This document shows positions 9,856 to 22,687 of a DNA stretch of 64,000 bases, piece by piece. The notes under the pieces were generated by a model. The model was not told the origin of the DNA. It made no database searches and was given only the letters and a program-made list of their open reading frames with translations. This DNA comes from Helicoverpa zea (Eukaryota; Arthropoda; Insecta; Lepidoptera; Noctuidae): NCBI RefSeq assembly GCF_022581195.2, contig NC_061469.1, positions 4,340,001-4,404,000 on the forward strand, given 5' to 3'. Made by a program: the position numbers and the translations under genes. Position 1 is the first letter of the stretch. Each line of letters begins with the position of its first letter.

Positions 9856-11906
9856 CTAAAACAATCGTTATTGAATTCCGCGATTCGTTTCTGCTAGTTG
9901 TTGGACAAATCCGAGATCGACAATGTGCACAATACGTCTATTTGATGCAAACTGACTAAAACCCAATAGACACGGCTGTTGCAACAAATGGAGTGCATAC
10001 AATTAAGGCCAGCGTATCAATGAGAGACGATCTTGGAAATCCAGAACAAAAACATTTGTTGCAAAAATAATTAAATACATTCCCTGTGTGTAAGGTGAAT
10101 AAAATGCAATTGTTTAGCTATTAAGCTAAACAATAATATAACAATAGTAATGAAATTCTCGAGACGTTTGCTTTATTGCTAACACTAAATATATGGAGAA
10201 ATCCGAAATAAAATATTTGAATTTGAATTTATGGTAGAAAACGAAGGGAAATCAGAAATGAAATTATATTATTAGTTTTGTAGCTTTTGAGGCAAGATCA
10301 CCTTAAGATTTATCGTTCGCGTTCACTCTCTATCGTAGTAAGTTAATACGATACTGATATCTCCTTGTGTTCATAACTCCATGCGAATCGAAGAACAAAA
10401 CAAGTTGTTTGTTGTTTTCTGACTGATTTTAGTACAATAGACTCATCTTCGTCTGGAGAAAGCGTAGTAGCTACATTCTTTAGTGCATTAACAACAACAA
10501 CACTCGTAAGAATATCCATTCTATTGTTCCAGTCTTTGATATTTTAGCGTATAGATTTCATATCTTGTTATTGTGTGAGCCTGTAGTAGTAGTAATACTA
10601 CTTATAGTATTTCTAACCTGCTTGAAAGTTAGTCATGGATGTAGGGCACGTCAGCACTTTTAAATATCCATGAGAGTAACCATGGAATTTCTTGACCGTT
10701 CTTCTTTATAAGAAACTACTTTTGGCATGGGCAACTAGAATCAAACTAATTTACATTATTGACTATTGTCATTCTTAAGTACTTGTTGTACTTGTGAAGG
10801 CCTGAATATAAAATAATTTGCCTTTGAAAAGTAATATAAGAAAATACGGTCCCTTTCCGGGTTTGGGGTACTTACTTTTTGAAAGTCACTTGAATGCATT
10901 GTATCAAGCTTGATTGATTGTCACCAAGGAAATGATTGAAAATGTGTGGGAGTTGGCCGATGAAGTTTTGTTTCGATTGCTTTGTCCTCATTAGTAGCGT
11001 GCATCTAGCCTGTTTGCTGCATCTAGTGTTGACAGATGTGCAATAGAACGCCTACATGTCATCAGTCGCAAGTCCCTATGTATCTATTGTTGTGTCTATA
11101 GACCGCGGCTGTTTACTAAGGTAGCTTGAAACAAGTTATACTATGAATGTTGTGGTGCTCTAGTGAAGTAAGTTACGAAACTGAAGACATATTGAGATCA
11201 CTAGTTATATAAATAAATTGTAAATGACACTTTTTTTTCCGTTTTACCAGTGCAATCATGAGATTCGAAACAAATTGTGATAATTATAATCAGTATGATA
11301 CTTACACGGAGTTTTGTATATGGCTACATTTTACCAACCTCACCGAAAAAGCACCAAAATAAAAGATCAAATAATTGGCTCCTTAAACAAATGACGAATA
11401 CCTTGTATAAAACTTTGGCAAAACAAATGAATGTAAGCACTTATTATGTATAACAATAGTATCAGAAGTCCTTTACTTTCTACCTCTAGAAAAAGGCGAG
11501 AATTTCTGTCTTCTGTTCATATCGTGTATTAAATATGTAGGTTACAGTACAGGAATATTCGGCAAAGCAGTTAAGGTCGAGGTTAATGGTCTAACTGGAC
11601 GTTTAAGTGTTGTTCGCAAACGGTGCGAGTGACGTGACAAAATTTATGTATGCAGTGTCTTTGCGTTGGGTTGCTGTCACACTGGGAACATTTAGACGTA
11701 ATGTATCGTTAGAGATTTGAACTAGGAAACGAGCAGTGGACAGTTTTTGGTTACTAATTGTAGATTACAATAACTGATACTTCCGCTGTTTTGTGACTGG
11801 AGATTGAACTTTGATTAGCCTCATATACATTATGTCAAACAATCTCTGATGATGTATCCGTCATCTGCAGTTAATATGTAATATAAAACAATTTGTTGCA
11901 TAATAT
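9856..11906. other. Upstream intergenic sequence
   Basis: Between the protease homolog start and the small ORF. No long ORF, repeat family or RNA gene is recognised, apart from the initiator-like TCAGT and a local palindrome of GTAGTAGTAATACTACT near 10584. Confidence 0.5.
9951..9955 (-). promoter_or_regulatory. Candidate initiator (TCAGT) of the protease homolog
   Basis: The arthropod initiator pentamer TCAGT sits 97-101 bases upstream of the ATG. No TATA box is evident. The pentamer is short and could be chance. Confidence 0.3.
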
Positions 11907-12086
11907 TTATTTGTTGGAAGATGTAGCAGCGTCATCTGTAGACTTGTAAGTGAATTTATTCGCCAATGTTGGCATGGGTGACATACTCACCTTGGCCATA
12001 TTGAAACGGGCTTTCTTCTGTCCTTCACCTTGACACCACATGTGAATATCGAGGCTTTTTTGATTAGCGGTCTTTTTACTACCCAT
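11907..12086 (-). CDS. Small ORF (59 aa) or terminal exon, unknown function
   Basis: ATG at 12086 opens 59 codons, basic and Ser/Thr-rich (MGSKKTANQKSLDIHMW...), ending in TAA that overlaps an AATAAA. A good acceptor (CTTTTAAAG, exon from 12105) precedes it, and in phase 2 the frame is open through the ATG, so it could be the last exon of a minus-strand gene. Alternatively GTGAGT at 11985-11990 could be a donor after 32 codons. The protein is not recognised and no partner exon was found. Confidence 0.35.
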   Translation of the reverse strand: MGSKKTANQKSLDIHMWCQGEGQKKARFNMAKVSMSPMPTLANKFTYKSTDDAATSSNK

Positions 12087-12105
12087 AGTTAGGAGAAAGT
12101 CGATT

Positions 12106-13127
12106 CTTTAAAAGAAAATGTTAGGTACCTATTGGTGTTTTGAGCAAGCACCTTTACAGCGCTTTCCCAAAATCTAGCTTCGTTGAATATGGATGTTTCT
12201 TGTAAATTCGTTGATGTTTCTTGCTGAAAGCTGTCCGTAGCAGGAATGTTGCTTAAGTTAGCGGTCAGAACTTAATTGTGTTAAGTTATTCTGAAACTTA
12301 CATAATTGTTTGTTGCAGCAAACTGAAGAAGTTTTGAAACAGAATTTGTTTATTTTCTAGTTAATATTTTTGAGTTAAAACAAAACAATGTTATTTGAAG
12401 ATGAAGTGTTCCTAATAGATAAATAGACTATGTCAATTTTTTTTTGTACTTCAGACAGTTATAAACTTAATTTTCATAGAATTATATTTTTATTTGTCGC
12501 TTAAAACCGCCATGTTGCGAGCTCTTAGGCAATTCCAAGTCACCGAGTTCGCCTATATTATTATAAAATGTGGTGGTATTGATCATGTTTTAGTCACAAG
12601 CTATTCTGAAAAAAGTTTTCTAAGAAAATCAAAGCAGTTTCTTGAAGTGACAAATCCCCTTAGTTTTCTTATCTTTTCTCTGCATTTAGCGGATTGACAA
12701 AGGGTTCAACTTTCAGTTTTGATTCAATTCGAATTTCAATGAAAATATTGTTCCAAAATTTCTGAATAAAGCGCCCTTATTTTCTGTCTAGAAAGAACCT
12801 TTTAACATCTTTTGAGTAAAGGTAAAGAGCTCAGAGGGATGGAAAGATTCGATTACTTTTATTTATCTTTGTGGTCCTTTGTTGGTTCAAGTAGGGTAGT
12901 TTGAATAAAAATGAGGACGTTTTGTGGGCCACAAGGACAGGTATTGCTAAGAAATTGGATTTTTGTATTAGACTATAGTTTACCTGATAAGAAATGATAC
13001 AAAGAAGATATGACCTTTGAAGATTTCCCTAGCATACATAATATTATAGTCTGTATGTATACTTCACCTATTTTATCTCTCACAGCAAGGCACAATATTA
13101 AAATTAATATCAGTATTTCGTATTGCC
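12106..13127. other. Anonymous sequence
   Basis: No recognisable gene, repeat or RNA. A 67-codon plus-strand ORF at 12494-12697 has no motif and is probably chance. Confidence 0.5.
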
Positions 13128-13141
13128 ACTCTCTGGAACTC

Positions 13142-13438
13142 TCTGGAACTCTGGAACTCGGGATGTAGCGGATAAGTTGCAGGAGAGCCGATTACGGTGG
13201 TATGGCCACGTAAAGAGAAGACCACCAGACTACGTGGGAAATTTGGCGCTGCAACTTTCTGTCCCCGGTCGAAGATCACGAGGCCGCCCAAAGACCAGAT
13301 GGCGGGACGTGGTGTCAAAAGATATGAAGGAGTGCCAGGTGTCCGAGAACGATGTCGTAGATAGAGCGAAGTGGAGAAGAAAAATTAGGAAAGCTGACCC
13401 CACCACCATGTGGGATAAATAGCTAGAAAGAGAGAGAG
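13142..13438 (+). mobile_element. 5'-truncated RTE-like LINE insertion with target duplication
   Basis: Encodes the LINE reverse-transcriptase C-terminus: LRWYGHVKRRPPDYV, RRSRGRPKTRWRDVV, DMKECQVSENDVVDRAKW, then KADPTTMWDK and stop at about 13420. A short (AG)n tail follows. Both sides carry ACTCTCTGGAACTC (13128-13141 and 13439-13452), a 14-base target-site duplication. The left flank has extra partial repeats of the same motif. Confidence 0.8.
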
Positions 13439-13452
13439 ACTCTCTGGAACTC

Positions 13453-14480
13453 AAATCTTTGTAAGAATCCTCGTAGTTAAAACGAACGCCAGACGAAATG
13501 CAATTTATTTATATTCCAATTCCGGAATATGTTTCATTTGACGTAAATTACAAAGGGGATTCTGTCTTATTATTGTAGCACTGCCGTTAACTAGGGACGA
13601 AATACTTTGTCAGTAATAGTTACAGTTTTAGGCCGATTTAATAGGGATAGAGATAGATGAAAAGAGGCCTTTAGGCTATATTAAGACAGTATGGGCTATA
13701 GACAAAAAATAGTTTTTGGAAAAAATATATGTATAATTGTTTAATGTATATTTTTACAATTTCTATATTGGTCAAGGCTCATGAACGATGACAACATTAG
13801 TTTTGCAAAAAAAATGAAGCAATATATACTCTTTATTACAAAAACAGTAGATAAAAAGCCAGAAAAGAATGAAGCAATATCAAAACTCTTAATAACAAAA
13901 ACAATGACCAAAAAAATACAGGTCTAATAGAAAGTCATTTTACCACTAAAATCTGCAGGCAACAAAAGTCTATAAACTAAACAAGATAATACGTAACTTG
14001 ACCTATAAAACTGAGGTTATCGCAAGAGACTAAAATTAATCGTTTCTATATTAAACATGAGCACCAATATAGAGGTGCTGGAATTATTTAAGCTCACTAT
14101 GAAATCTGGGGATAATAGTATTAGATTTCTGCCGAAATTCAAAATGGAATTTGCTAATATTATCGCTAGATGAACATATTTGAAGAGGTTAATTTATAGT
14201 CAGTTAAGAAAGATCTAAGTAGCTATATTGCTTTTCACACAGTCCATTGGTTGTCCCTTAGTCGTCCCCTTCATCTTATCCATCCCTTTACCTATGTCCT
14301 TCCTCACGACGTGTTTCTTATTATACATTTAAGTTCTCTGTTATAAAGACCATATTTTCTTTACTAATATTAACATTTTAAATGTGTGATGTATTTTTTA
14401 TTTACATATTTACAGTGAAGGTAAAAAACTATCCTAGTAATAAAAACAAAAGCAACAAAAACTAAAAAGCATTAAAAAAT
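13453..14480. other. Anonymous sequence
   Basis: AT-rich; nothing recognised. A loose direct repeat (AAAAAAATGAAGCAATAT near 13808 and AAAGAATGAAGCAATATC near 13864) is the only structure noted. Confidence 0.5.
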
Positions 14481-14632
14481 CATCCCCATCACTGTAGACT
14501 GGGAGTGTGCCCAAGAGGTTGGCATTACCTTGTTGGATGGCCATGCTGAATCCTTTGTCCGAGGTAATAGCCAGGCTTTTGGTCACGATAAGCGTCAACC
14601 GGCCGCTTAGAGCAATCTTTAAATAGGGTAAT
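14481..14632 (-). mobile_element. Possible LINE-derived 3' fragment
   Basis: On the minus strand GCTCTAAGCGGCCGGTTGAC, GACCAAAAGCCTGGCTATTA and CATGGCCATCCAACAAGGTA run in order, ending at a run resembling a short tail. The style is that of a repeated lepidopteran retroelement, but no second copy is in this window. An open frame (IALSGRLTLIVTKSL...) with GTAATG after it could instead be an exon. Confidence 0.3.
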
Positions 14633-16210
14633 TGATTTTGTTATATCCAAATTACAAAATCAATAGCACAATATAACATTAATTCTGTATATTTATAACT
14701 TTAAATATACCTACTCTGTTCATAAAATAAACCTATACACTATAACTTTGCCACCTCATTACAACAGTGTCTTACAAAAATACAGAGAATAAATTTCTTG
14801 CGCTAACAAAAGAGAATCTACTATTCACTCTGATTCTTCATACGAAGCACGTCACGTTTGCCTGTACAGGCGTGCAGAAAACTGTTTCGGAGCATAGAAG
14901 GAATTATTGTGTTACTTTTTGGACTAGACATTTGCGTTACACGAATAATGGGAGTTTGTAAATGTCTTAATAGAACAGCGATAGCATGAGTGATAGTCTA
15001 ACTGTGAAAAACTAAGTTTATTTACATTATAAAAATTAGTTTTATATACAATTAGAAATTAGAGAAGACTATGTGCGATGTTTTGTAGGAGTTAACATTG
15101 CCATTTGAAACCTTGCGCATTGTTAGTACAAATCTTGTCAAATCTGTGTTTGTCTGAAGAAGGTAACTATTTACTTCACAATATAATTATCAAAAATGTA
15201 TCAACAAATCCCTACTGCAAGTCTGCATTAGGGATTTGTTTGTGAGGGGTCAAATTATTTCAGAAATCCATAGTTAACTGGCGTGAACCCTACCTAAGAA
15301 CATTTTCCCATATCCAGGAACTACCTCTCTTCTAACATCCAGGATTTCCAACTAGCGCTGTTCAATGCTTGCCAGACAGCTGACGTCAGCATTCATTGAT
15401 CTGTCTGATGTAGATGCCCAGAGCCTCTCCGCCTGTCAAGGTTCCTTTTTTGAAAAACTGTTGGCACTAGTTGGATGTGTTGGTACTAGTTTAAAGCTTG
15501 TTGGGGTAGGTTCTAGTTGAAGGTTCGTTTGAATTTGGAAATGTTATTGAAATTTAGTGATTTGTTAGATAGGTAGTTCCTTCTGCGGAAACAACAGGTA
15601 TAAGGAAGTAAACGTTTTATGCCTTAGCCATAGCCTGCCTATATTCCTACTATTATGTTGTCTGTGTAAATAATTCCCTCCTTAAACTGTGACACACCAT
15701 TTATGCACACAAGCAATGCATAACTGCAGTAATGGAGCGCGTTATTTCCTCTTAAACGAGCTACCTATTTGTTACCTGTCTGATCTCCTCGGCCTGTAAA
15801 GTTGTAAGTTCTTAATAATATTCTGGGTAGTATGTGGTCCTAGTTGCATCTGTTCGGACAAGAACATTGAAGAATATTTTTTTTAATATATATTTTTGGT
15901 ATTTATTGTATGCTTATCACTGATAAATAATCTAGATGTAGGAACGCCCTACACTGCCCGTTTTCAACATATTCTACAGATAAATTCCATCCAAAGGTTG
16001 TCTGAAAGAAATAGCTGTTTAGCGACTATTAACTACTTTTTTGTGTCTTGTTATTTCCTGTGTTGTTAATTTATCTTAGTGCACAATAAATAATACCTAT
16101 CTCTCTATCTGTCTAGTGTAGGGTAATTGCTAGACAGATGATGATAAAGATTTTAATTTTAAATAAAACAATTTACTATTGAAGACTGAGACCAAAATCA
16201 ATATAACATA
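14633..16210. other. Anonymous sequence
   Basis: No recognised gene or repeat. Confidence 0.5.
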
Positions 16211-16300
16211 CTAGCTGTTGCCCGCGACTTCGTCTGCGTGGGCAATTTGGAATTGTCAAAATACTACTTATGCCGTAGCGTAGGTGTATTCTTTTACATA
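16211..16300 (-). mobile_element. Helitron 3' end fragment
   Basis: CTAGCTGTTGCCCGCGACTT then CGTCTGCGTGGGCAAT on the plus strand is a decayed Lep1-type 3' hairpin end; the remainder is unrecognisable. Confidence 0.5.
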
Positions 16301-16638
16301 ACAATATAATTAGGATTACCACTTAGCAGCAGCACGGGTTGATCAATCAAGGTGGTGTTGACGACGTGTGACTATTTATCTAAACAAAAGAAGTAAAGTT
16401 TGTGACGTTGAGGAAATCTCTGGATCTAATCAACCGATTTGGAAAATTATTACGTAATTCTCACATAAAACAAAGGTCTGACAAAGTTGTCATTTGTACA
16501 TTTTCTGCAGCAGCTGCGACAAATCAGGAGCCAGAAAGAAAGTCTGTCAAACAGTTTTACTTACTACGGATAACGCGGTGTCTAGTTCACTGGGTTGAAG
16601 AGATCAGATAGGCACTCCAAGTAAATATGGTACTCAAA

Positions 16639-16699
16639 AAGATTCGGTTTGACTGGAAGCCAACACCCACACAATTGAGGAGCTGGGTGGATGATGACT
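16639..16699 (+). mobile_element. SINE (family 1) 3' fragment
   Basis: GATTCGGTTTGACTGGAAGC, CAACACCCACACAATTGAG and GATGATGAC match the tail GTTAGACTGGAAGCC...ATGATTGGG...GATGATG of the complete copy. Confidence 0.5.
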
Positions 16700-17544
16700 G
16701 AGTCATCAGGCAAGCGCATAGTTTCACTACTTGTATTTCGGTGATTTTCTGTGCACTCACTCACTATGTTATGTTGGAATTCCACCGAAATGTTTGCATT
16801 AGTTCACGATCAGGTAAAGTATACGTCCGAGAGAGTAAGTCCAATTCGTGTGTTGGCACTTGAAGCCTGCAGTTCTTCCAAGATTTTCAAAATGTACGCT
16901 CGCAAATTGTCATTTCTTGGTGGAGCCAGCAGATCAGAAGAAACATAAGTGCTGTGTATACTGTGCGTCACTACTGCACAACGGTAAAATTTCGTCTTTA
17001 TAAATAGCACAAAGGTTCGCTCTCTTGCGGAGGACATTTAAATACCATATTATGTGTCACACGTAGGTAAACAGGACAACAGTATATTATCATCGAACCG
17101 CTTTCAAAGATCTGATGAGCGAACAGACCAGAACTGACTTGATCGCCTCGAGAAAATCAGAGCTCTATGAAGCGATCATTCGCTTTGGTTCCTACTGTTA
17201 TTGTGGTTTCTGAAAATGTATTCAATTAACCAACGATGAATATAATTCTTAGCCGGCCGACTCTTTTGACTTTTCGAAAATCATAACGTTGGTTTTTGTG
17301 CAATGCACAAACGGAAATTCTATACATTACACATTCGATATTCACACTTCTACAGAATTGATATTAAAAGGTTTGACAACGGGCTATAGTAGCGTAGTTA
17401 AACTAACTGAAACAATTTTAGTGATCCTTCAATAAAGTTAGAGAAGCGGGTGTGCATGATGAACATTAAGAGTTGGTAAATACGTGATGAAGATGACCTA
17501 ATTCATTACTATTCTAATTTGTTCATGTACCACAAAACTCAAGT
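16700..17544. other. Anonymous sequence
   Basis: Two short overlapping ORFs without motifs; nothing else seen. Confidence 0.5.
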
Positions 17545-18000
17545 TAAGGTGGAGAAAAGGATTACCAAGCTCCCAAAGGCCTGGGCATTTGCAACACGTT
17601 GCATGGCATCCTGGAAAGTTACGTAATTCTCAGCCATCAGTTTGAGCAGCGTGAGGGAGTGCCAGGCTTTGGCCCTAGTGGGCCTCACAGGGGTTTACTG
17701 AATCTCCTTGAGGGGCGCGTGAAATAACGGGTCTCCCAGAAGCCGGAAGGTCGATGACCCACTCAAAACTAATCGCTCACGCCTACGGTGGCCGGGAGTC
17801 GTCTCTCGACATCCGGCTTTCGTGGTGTCTTACCGCAGTGGCTGGGATGAGAGTTGGGAATTTTCAGTCGCTCCGCCGCCTCATTCTTTGTCATCCCATT
17901 TCTTCTCGCTTCAGATCATGGTTTAAACCGGGGCCGGGTGCGATAGGTCGCACAGTCCGCACAGTGGTGACACCCAGGCGCCACCTCCATGAGATCAGAG
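17545..18000 (-). mobile_element. R1-like LINE C-terminus and 3' UTR fragment
   Basis: Shares GCCTACGGTGGCCGGG, GTCGTCTCTCGACA, CGTGGTGTCT and GCTGGGATGAGAG with 40938-41243, where the minus strand encodes an R1-type reverse-transcriptase C-terminus. Here the frame is broken; KNEAAERLK and RDDSRPP-like words survive. Bases 17545-17750 are probably 3' UTR. Confidence 0.6.
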
Positions 18001-18689
18001 TTGGCAATGTAAGTTTGCAAAAACTAATAGAACATTTAGCAAAAACACGTTTGATAGTAATTCTGTCTTAGTAACTGAATAATATAAATGATATAAACGT
18101 AGCTATATAAAAGATGTTTTTTTTTACTCAGTCCGTGGGTCTGACTGTGACTGTTCGTAATTGTAAACGGTGTATTTGTGATATAATTCTTAGCTCGATG
18201 ATTTGTGATCAGAAGTTGAAAGCAAGTATGTATCTGGCCTGCGACGCGTAATTTGTACGTTTTCAGAACGAACGAACTCTTGTCTTCTGTTGACATCTTG
18301 TTGACGTATTGTGACAGGTAGTTATTCCCATTGATGTTAATTTTAGAAGTGACACAATGTTTTCGGTCGTATTTTGCCTACATTCTTCATTACTCAAAAA
18401 GTATATTAATAAGGACCTTCTATTTATATGTAAGTGAATTCAAAATAATGTAATATATTAAAACCAGGAACTTATTTTTAAGGATGTTTGAATATTAATT
18501 ACAATGTTTTTTTTATAATAATAAAATCTTAGACTCGCAATGCACTTTCAGTGTGATGCATGTTTGTTATTGGATGAAATCAATGGATATTCATGTTTAT
18601 GAGAGGTATTGCTTATATTATGTCAGAACAACATATGTAGACTTTTTAAGAATGTGGGGAAGTTCATAATTTCTTCGGAACGTGGGTGC

Positions 18690-18795
18690 CACTTCCCATG
18701 GGAACTACTGCCCGCACCGGTATAAAATATACCCTATGTTACTCGCAGATAATGTAGCTTTCTAATGGTGAAAGAATTATAAAAATGTCCCTGAT
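18690..18795 (-). mobile_element. Helitron fragment (TCTATACT family)
   Basis: TTCCCATGGGAACTACTGCC, ACTCGCAGATAATG and TTTCTAATGGTGAAAGAAT are the reverse of blocks in the complete copy at 23873-24058. Confidence 0.65.
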
Positions 18796-19154
18796 GATGC
18801 GCTGATATTTCTTGTAGTGTTTTTATAGTAGCGAAATACACACGTTGTCATATAATTTTTTCTTGAAAGTAAGAACATACCATGACAAAGTGAAGTCTGT
18901 TTTCATTGATATTTTACCTACTACCTGTTTTATGGCACATCTGTTTCTGCATGATTTTCTTCATCTATAATTTTAGGATATCATTTCTTTAAATTCAGTT
19001 TTTTGCTCAAGTTACTTATAAATGCGTTATTTTCTATGTAAAGATTGATAATAGGCCGATAAACTTACAAAGTTCAACATTCAAATATGTGTCATTATTG
19101 CACCCGCTGTTGCAGAAACGTTAACAGAAATTATCGTTCATTGCTCATCCCCCG

Positions 19155-19345
19155 TAGGTGATAGCGTGATAATATATATCCTATATGTTGAACCGGTTCC
19201 CAGGTAATATTCATGCAAAATTTGATTTAAATCTATGCAGTACTTTTCGAGTTCAGTGAGACCAAACATACAGACAAACAGACAAACAGACAAAAATTCT
19301 AAAAACTATATATTTGGGTTCAGAATCGATAATAGATCACCCCGC
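19155..19345 (+). repeat. Interspersed repeat with (ACAG)n core
   Basis: GATAGCGTGATAATATATAT, GGTTCCCAGGTAATATTC, TTCGAGTTCAGTGAGACCAA, then CAGACAAACAGACAAACAG and TTGGGTTCAGAATCGATAAT. The layout is typical of a widespread lepidopteran dispersed repeat; no second copy lies in this window. Confidence 0.5.
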
Positions 19346-19770
19346 AAGTATTCTTTTAAAAAAATATTCAATGTACAGTTTTGACTTTCCTATCATTTTA
19401 TTATATGTATAGATTAATTCAATGACGAAAGCAATTCCGTTCAAAGCTACCAGTTTGCAGAATAATAGATACATTCGTGAAACAATAGCATTATGTTCTA
19501 CGTTCGCATATTAGTTCGTGACAATTAATACGTTTAATTGTACTGTGATACAATTAGTACCTACTGTGGAAAATGCAATTTGAACATAGCTTGTTCTAAA
19601 TGTGGATAATACGAACAGAGGCGCGATAATTTTAATATCTCGATGATTGCCAAAGATTATATTATTTAAGAATGAAAAATAAAAATAAAATAATTACTGA
19701 CCTCGGTAACTACAATTTCATTGATCTTATCTTTTTTTGAGATTTTCGCAAAAATTTCATAAGGACATAC

Positions 19771-20200
19771 ATCTGGAGCATTGCGTTATATGGTTGTGAA
19801 ACTTGGACGCTAACTAAGCAGGATATTAGCAGACTGGAGGCTTTTGAGATGTGGTGCTGGAGGAGGATGGAGAGAATTAGCTGGACGGAAAGAGTTACTA
19901 ACGAGGAAGTACTAAACAGAGTAGGAACTAAGAGGCAACTATTGCAAAATATAGAGAATAGGAGAGGAAGAATGATAGGACACCTTATACGTCACGACGA
20001 TTTTATAAAAAACATCGTGGAAGGGAAGGTCGAAGGAAAGAGAGGAAGGGGGTCGTCCAAGATATAGCTACATCAAGCAAATTAAAGAAAAGGTGAAGGT
20101 CGTGACGTATAAGGAAGTTCAGGAGTTGGCGCTAGATAGGTGTAAATGGAAGGAGCTGCACCGACAAAAGCTGGGCTCTTAAATTAATGATGATCTTTTT
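19771..20200 (+). mobile_element. RTE-like LINE reverse-transcriptase 3' fragment
   Basis: Open frame from about 19771 with SIALYGCETWTLTKQDISRL, FEMWCWRRMERISWTERV, RRGRMIGHLIRHDDF and EGKVEGKRGRG. A one-base insertion near 20050 shifts the frame, after which RPRYSYIKQIKEKV... to LHRQKLGS and TAA at 20180 reads in the next frame. 5' truncated; no clear target duplication. Its tail matches 2806-2862. Confidence 0.85.
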
Positions 20201-21461
20201 TTGATCCACGCATTTCTTAATAATCAGGACAAAATTATATCTTAAAAATATGAACCTAAAATCGAGCAGAAAATCAACTCATTTTAATCTTAAATTATAT
20301 GAAATTGACATTTAAAAATCCATCCTTTTTTATTCTAATATATTGTAATTTAATTTATGTATTAATCGCCCAAACTTCCTATTTACCTAATACAATTTAC
20401 CGACGTACACAGTTTACCGAAAACCAGTAACTCAACCAGATAACCACACAAGTGCCACAGTGTCGGTTATAATCAGTAATACAATTATTATATTCCGTTG
20501 CGGGTGTCGGTTCATTGATTGGACCCTATTTGATCCGAGTTTAAGTTACATAGAGGTCACGGGTTGGTTGGTAATAAGTAGGTAATAACTTAGGTAGTTA
20601 TTAATGATGTGTTAGAAGTTCATAATTAGATTTTTACAGGCGTGTTGTATTCTCAAAAAAGACCTCTAAGCCGTCAAAGAAAAGTTGCGAAACAAAGAAA
20701 AGGGAATTTTAAATCTAAATAAATAGTTAGTCAAAGAAATTTTGCTAACCATTTACCCAAGAAAAATATATAATTTAAGTATTTCCTGTCTATCTAACGC
20801 AAGATGTATAGTTGTTGTATATTACTTCAAAATTATTTTCAATAAGAAGAATGTTCGGCCAAATCAAGTAATGTTTACAAAATATTCTATTGTTGCTCTT
20901 ACAAGCTAGCTGAAATTGAATAGAGGTTTGAGGTAGCATGTGCCATTTAAAAATTTTGTTGAGAAAAGGACTGCTACGTGCTAAGGATACTTGATAGTTC
21001 TTTATCAGTAGCCAGAATTTGATTGAAAATTGTTCGAACGATCAATGTTTGTAATTTTCTATCAGTTACTTTGTTAGAAAAAAAAACCTGTTAGTTTTAT
21101 TGTCATTTTGCAGGATAAGTACTATAAACTGAAACCTAAACATTTTTAATCATACTCATGCCAGTATTGAACTTTCCGCTCAATAATATAGCAACAGTTA
21201 AGACAATCTGAGCACCATTACTCAATCCTACGGCTACGCTAGATTGCTACGCACGTAGCACATAAATACCCTACCAACATTACCTACGAATGTGCTACGA
21301 TTATAGTAGTGTTATTTCTGTGTTTATTACGCGTTTTCTAACATATTTTAGGTAGGTTTGAGATTTACTAACCTTTGAGATGTGTATTCTTTGTTACAGT
21401 TGAAATATCGATGTATAGTTACCGTTATTTTATAAAACTGAATGTCAGGTATATTTCTGTC
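20201..21461. other. Anonymous sequence
   Basis: AT-rich, no recognised feature. Short CTACG-rich stretch at 21224-21300 (CTACGGCTACGCTAG, GCTACGCACGTAGC). Confidence 0.5.
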
Positions 21462-21535
21462 TGCCGGGGCTGCGGGTTGTTCGAAAGAGATACCGCGGCC
21501 CTGGCACATAAAAGACCTTATGAAGAAGCTTATTC
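21462..21535 (+). mobile_element. LINE 3' UTR fragment
   Basis: GCCGGGGCTGCGGGTTGTTC, GAAAGAGATACCGCGGCCCT then GGCACATAAAAGACC. Reverse copies are at 40595-40633 and 55905-55960; a diverged one is near 30140-30190. Confidence 0.65.
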
Positions 21536-21715
21536 ACCAGAATAAGGTATTGTATTTGAATAATATTGACTACATATCATAAGTATTCAGGTACTAGTAA
21601 TTACAGTTATATTTTTTCCTGCATAAAAACAAACTCGATTTGTAACACAAGTGGTGAAAACCAACCATACATATACACTCATTTTCGTGTTGATAAATAT
21701 AATAATATTATATCC

Positions 21716-21996
21716 ACGGAGTAAGGAAAGATGAGCGGAGGTGCCATAATGCAGGTAGGTCAGGTGGATTCTAGGTCGACGGTACTAGGTACGGTGGGCA
21801 TGACTACAATCTTCAGTTACGTTCGGATTGTTTGGGACATCTGCCAACTATTTTTGGTGTTACAAAAATAGTTGACTAATGGTCGGGTTCAAAGAAGAGC
21901 GAAGACGTTCCTCGTCTCCAGCAGGCCTGCATTTAAGCGGGCTACTTTCTTAGGAGATTTTCCGTTATGACACCTCCGCTAGTCATTTTGTTTTCC
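21716..21996. mobile_element. MITE copy 1 (GCGGAGGTGCCATAATG family)
   Basis: Terminal inverted repeats GGAAAGATGAGCGGAGGTGC and, reversed, AAAATGACTAGCGGAGGTGT followed by (C)ATAA. About 280 bases. Internal CAACTATTTTTGGTGTTAC and the right end recur in copies 2 and 3. Confidence 0.7.
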
Positions 21997-22687
21997 ATGC
22001 TTATATCGAATCAATTACCGAGTGGATTCGTTTTAATCCTATAATGCCGTCGCGGTGATGTTAATACTTCGCACGTGTAAGGTTCTCTCGAAAATATTAT
22101 TATAACAAACAAAGTTCCTTGTTTTATCTTATTTTTTGGCTTTGAATATTATTTTGTTGGGGTATCAAGTTTTATGGCCGTGAAAAGAGTAGCAGAAGTG
22201 TTTGTTTATTTTAACGTGGTATTCTCAGGAACTAGTGAACCGTTTTGGAAAATTCTTTCAATTTCAAACTACTAAAATAAAATCAGTTTTCTTGGTGTTA
22301 AAGGCAAAAGAGCTAATAGAGCCCTTTTCAACAGAAAATGACTATCGCCAACCTATACCTAGGGCATTTGCAACTGCGTTAACACCCTTTTCTTTAAGAT
22401 TTGATGGGTGTATTGTCTTGAAACCACCGCTGCCGAGGTTTCACACCACAACTTACAATTCACTTAAACCACGTTACTAAACTAAGTACAAAGACAAATG
22501 AAACAAGGATTTTAACTCAATTTAGAACAAATCAACGAGCACTTAAACATCAAAAATATCAACTGACTTTCAAATTAATCTGACTATAAAGTGCTAACTA
22601 CGTTAGCATAACGAATTTAAATTTGGAACTAGACCGTGCGAGAGGGACACCGTCCACGTGCTAGAAGAGCACAGATATAGTATAACC

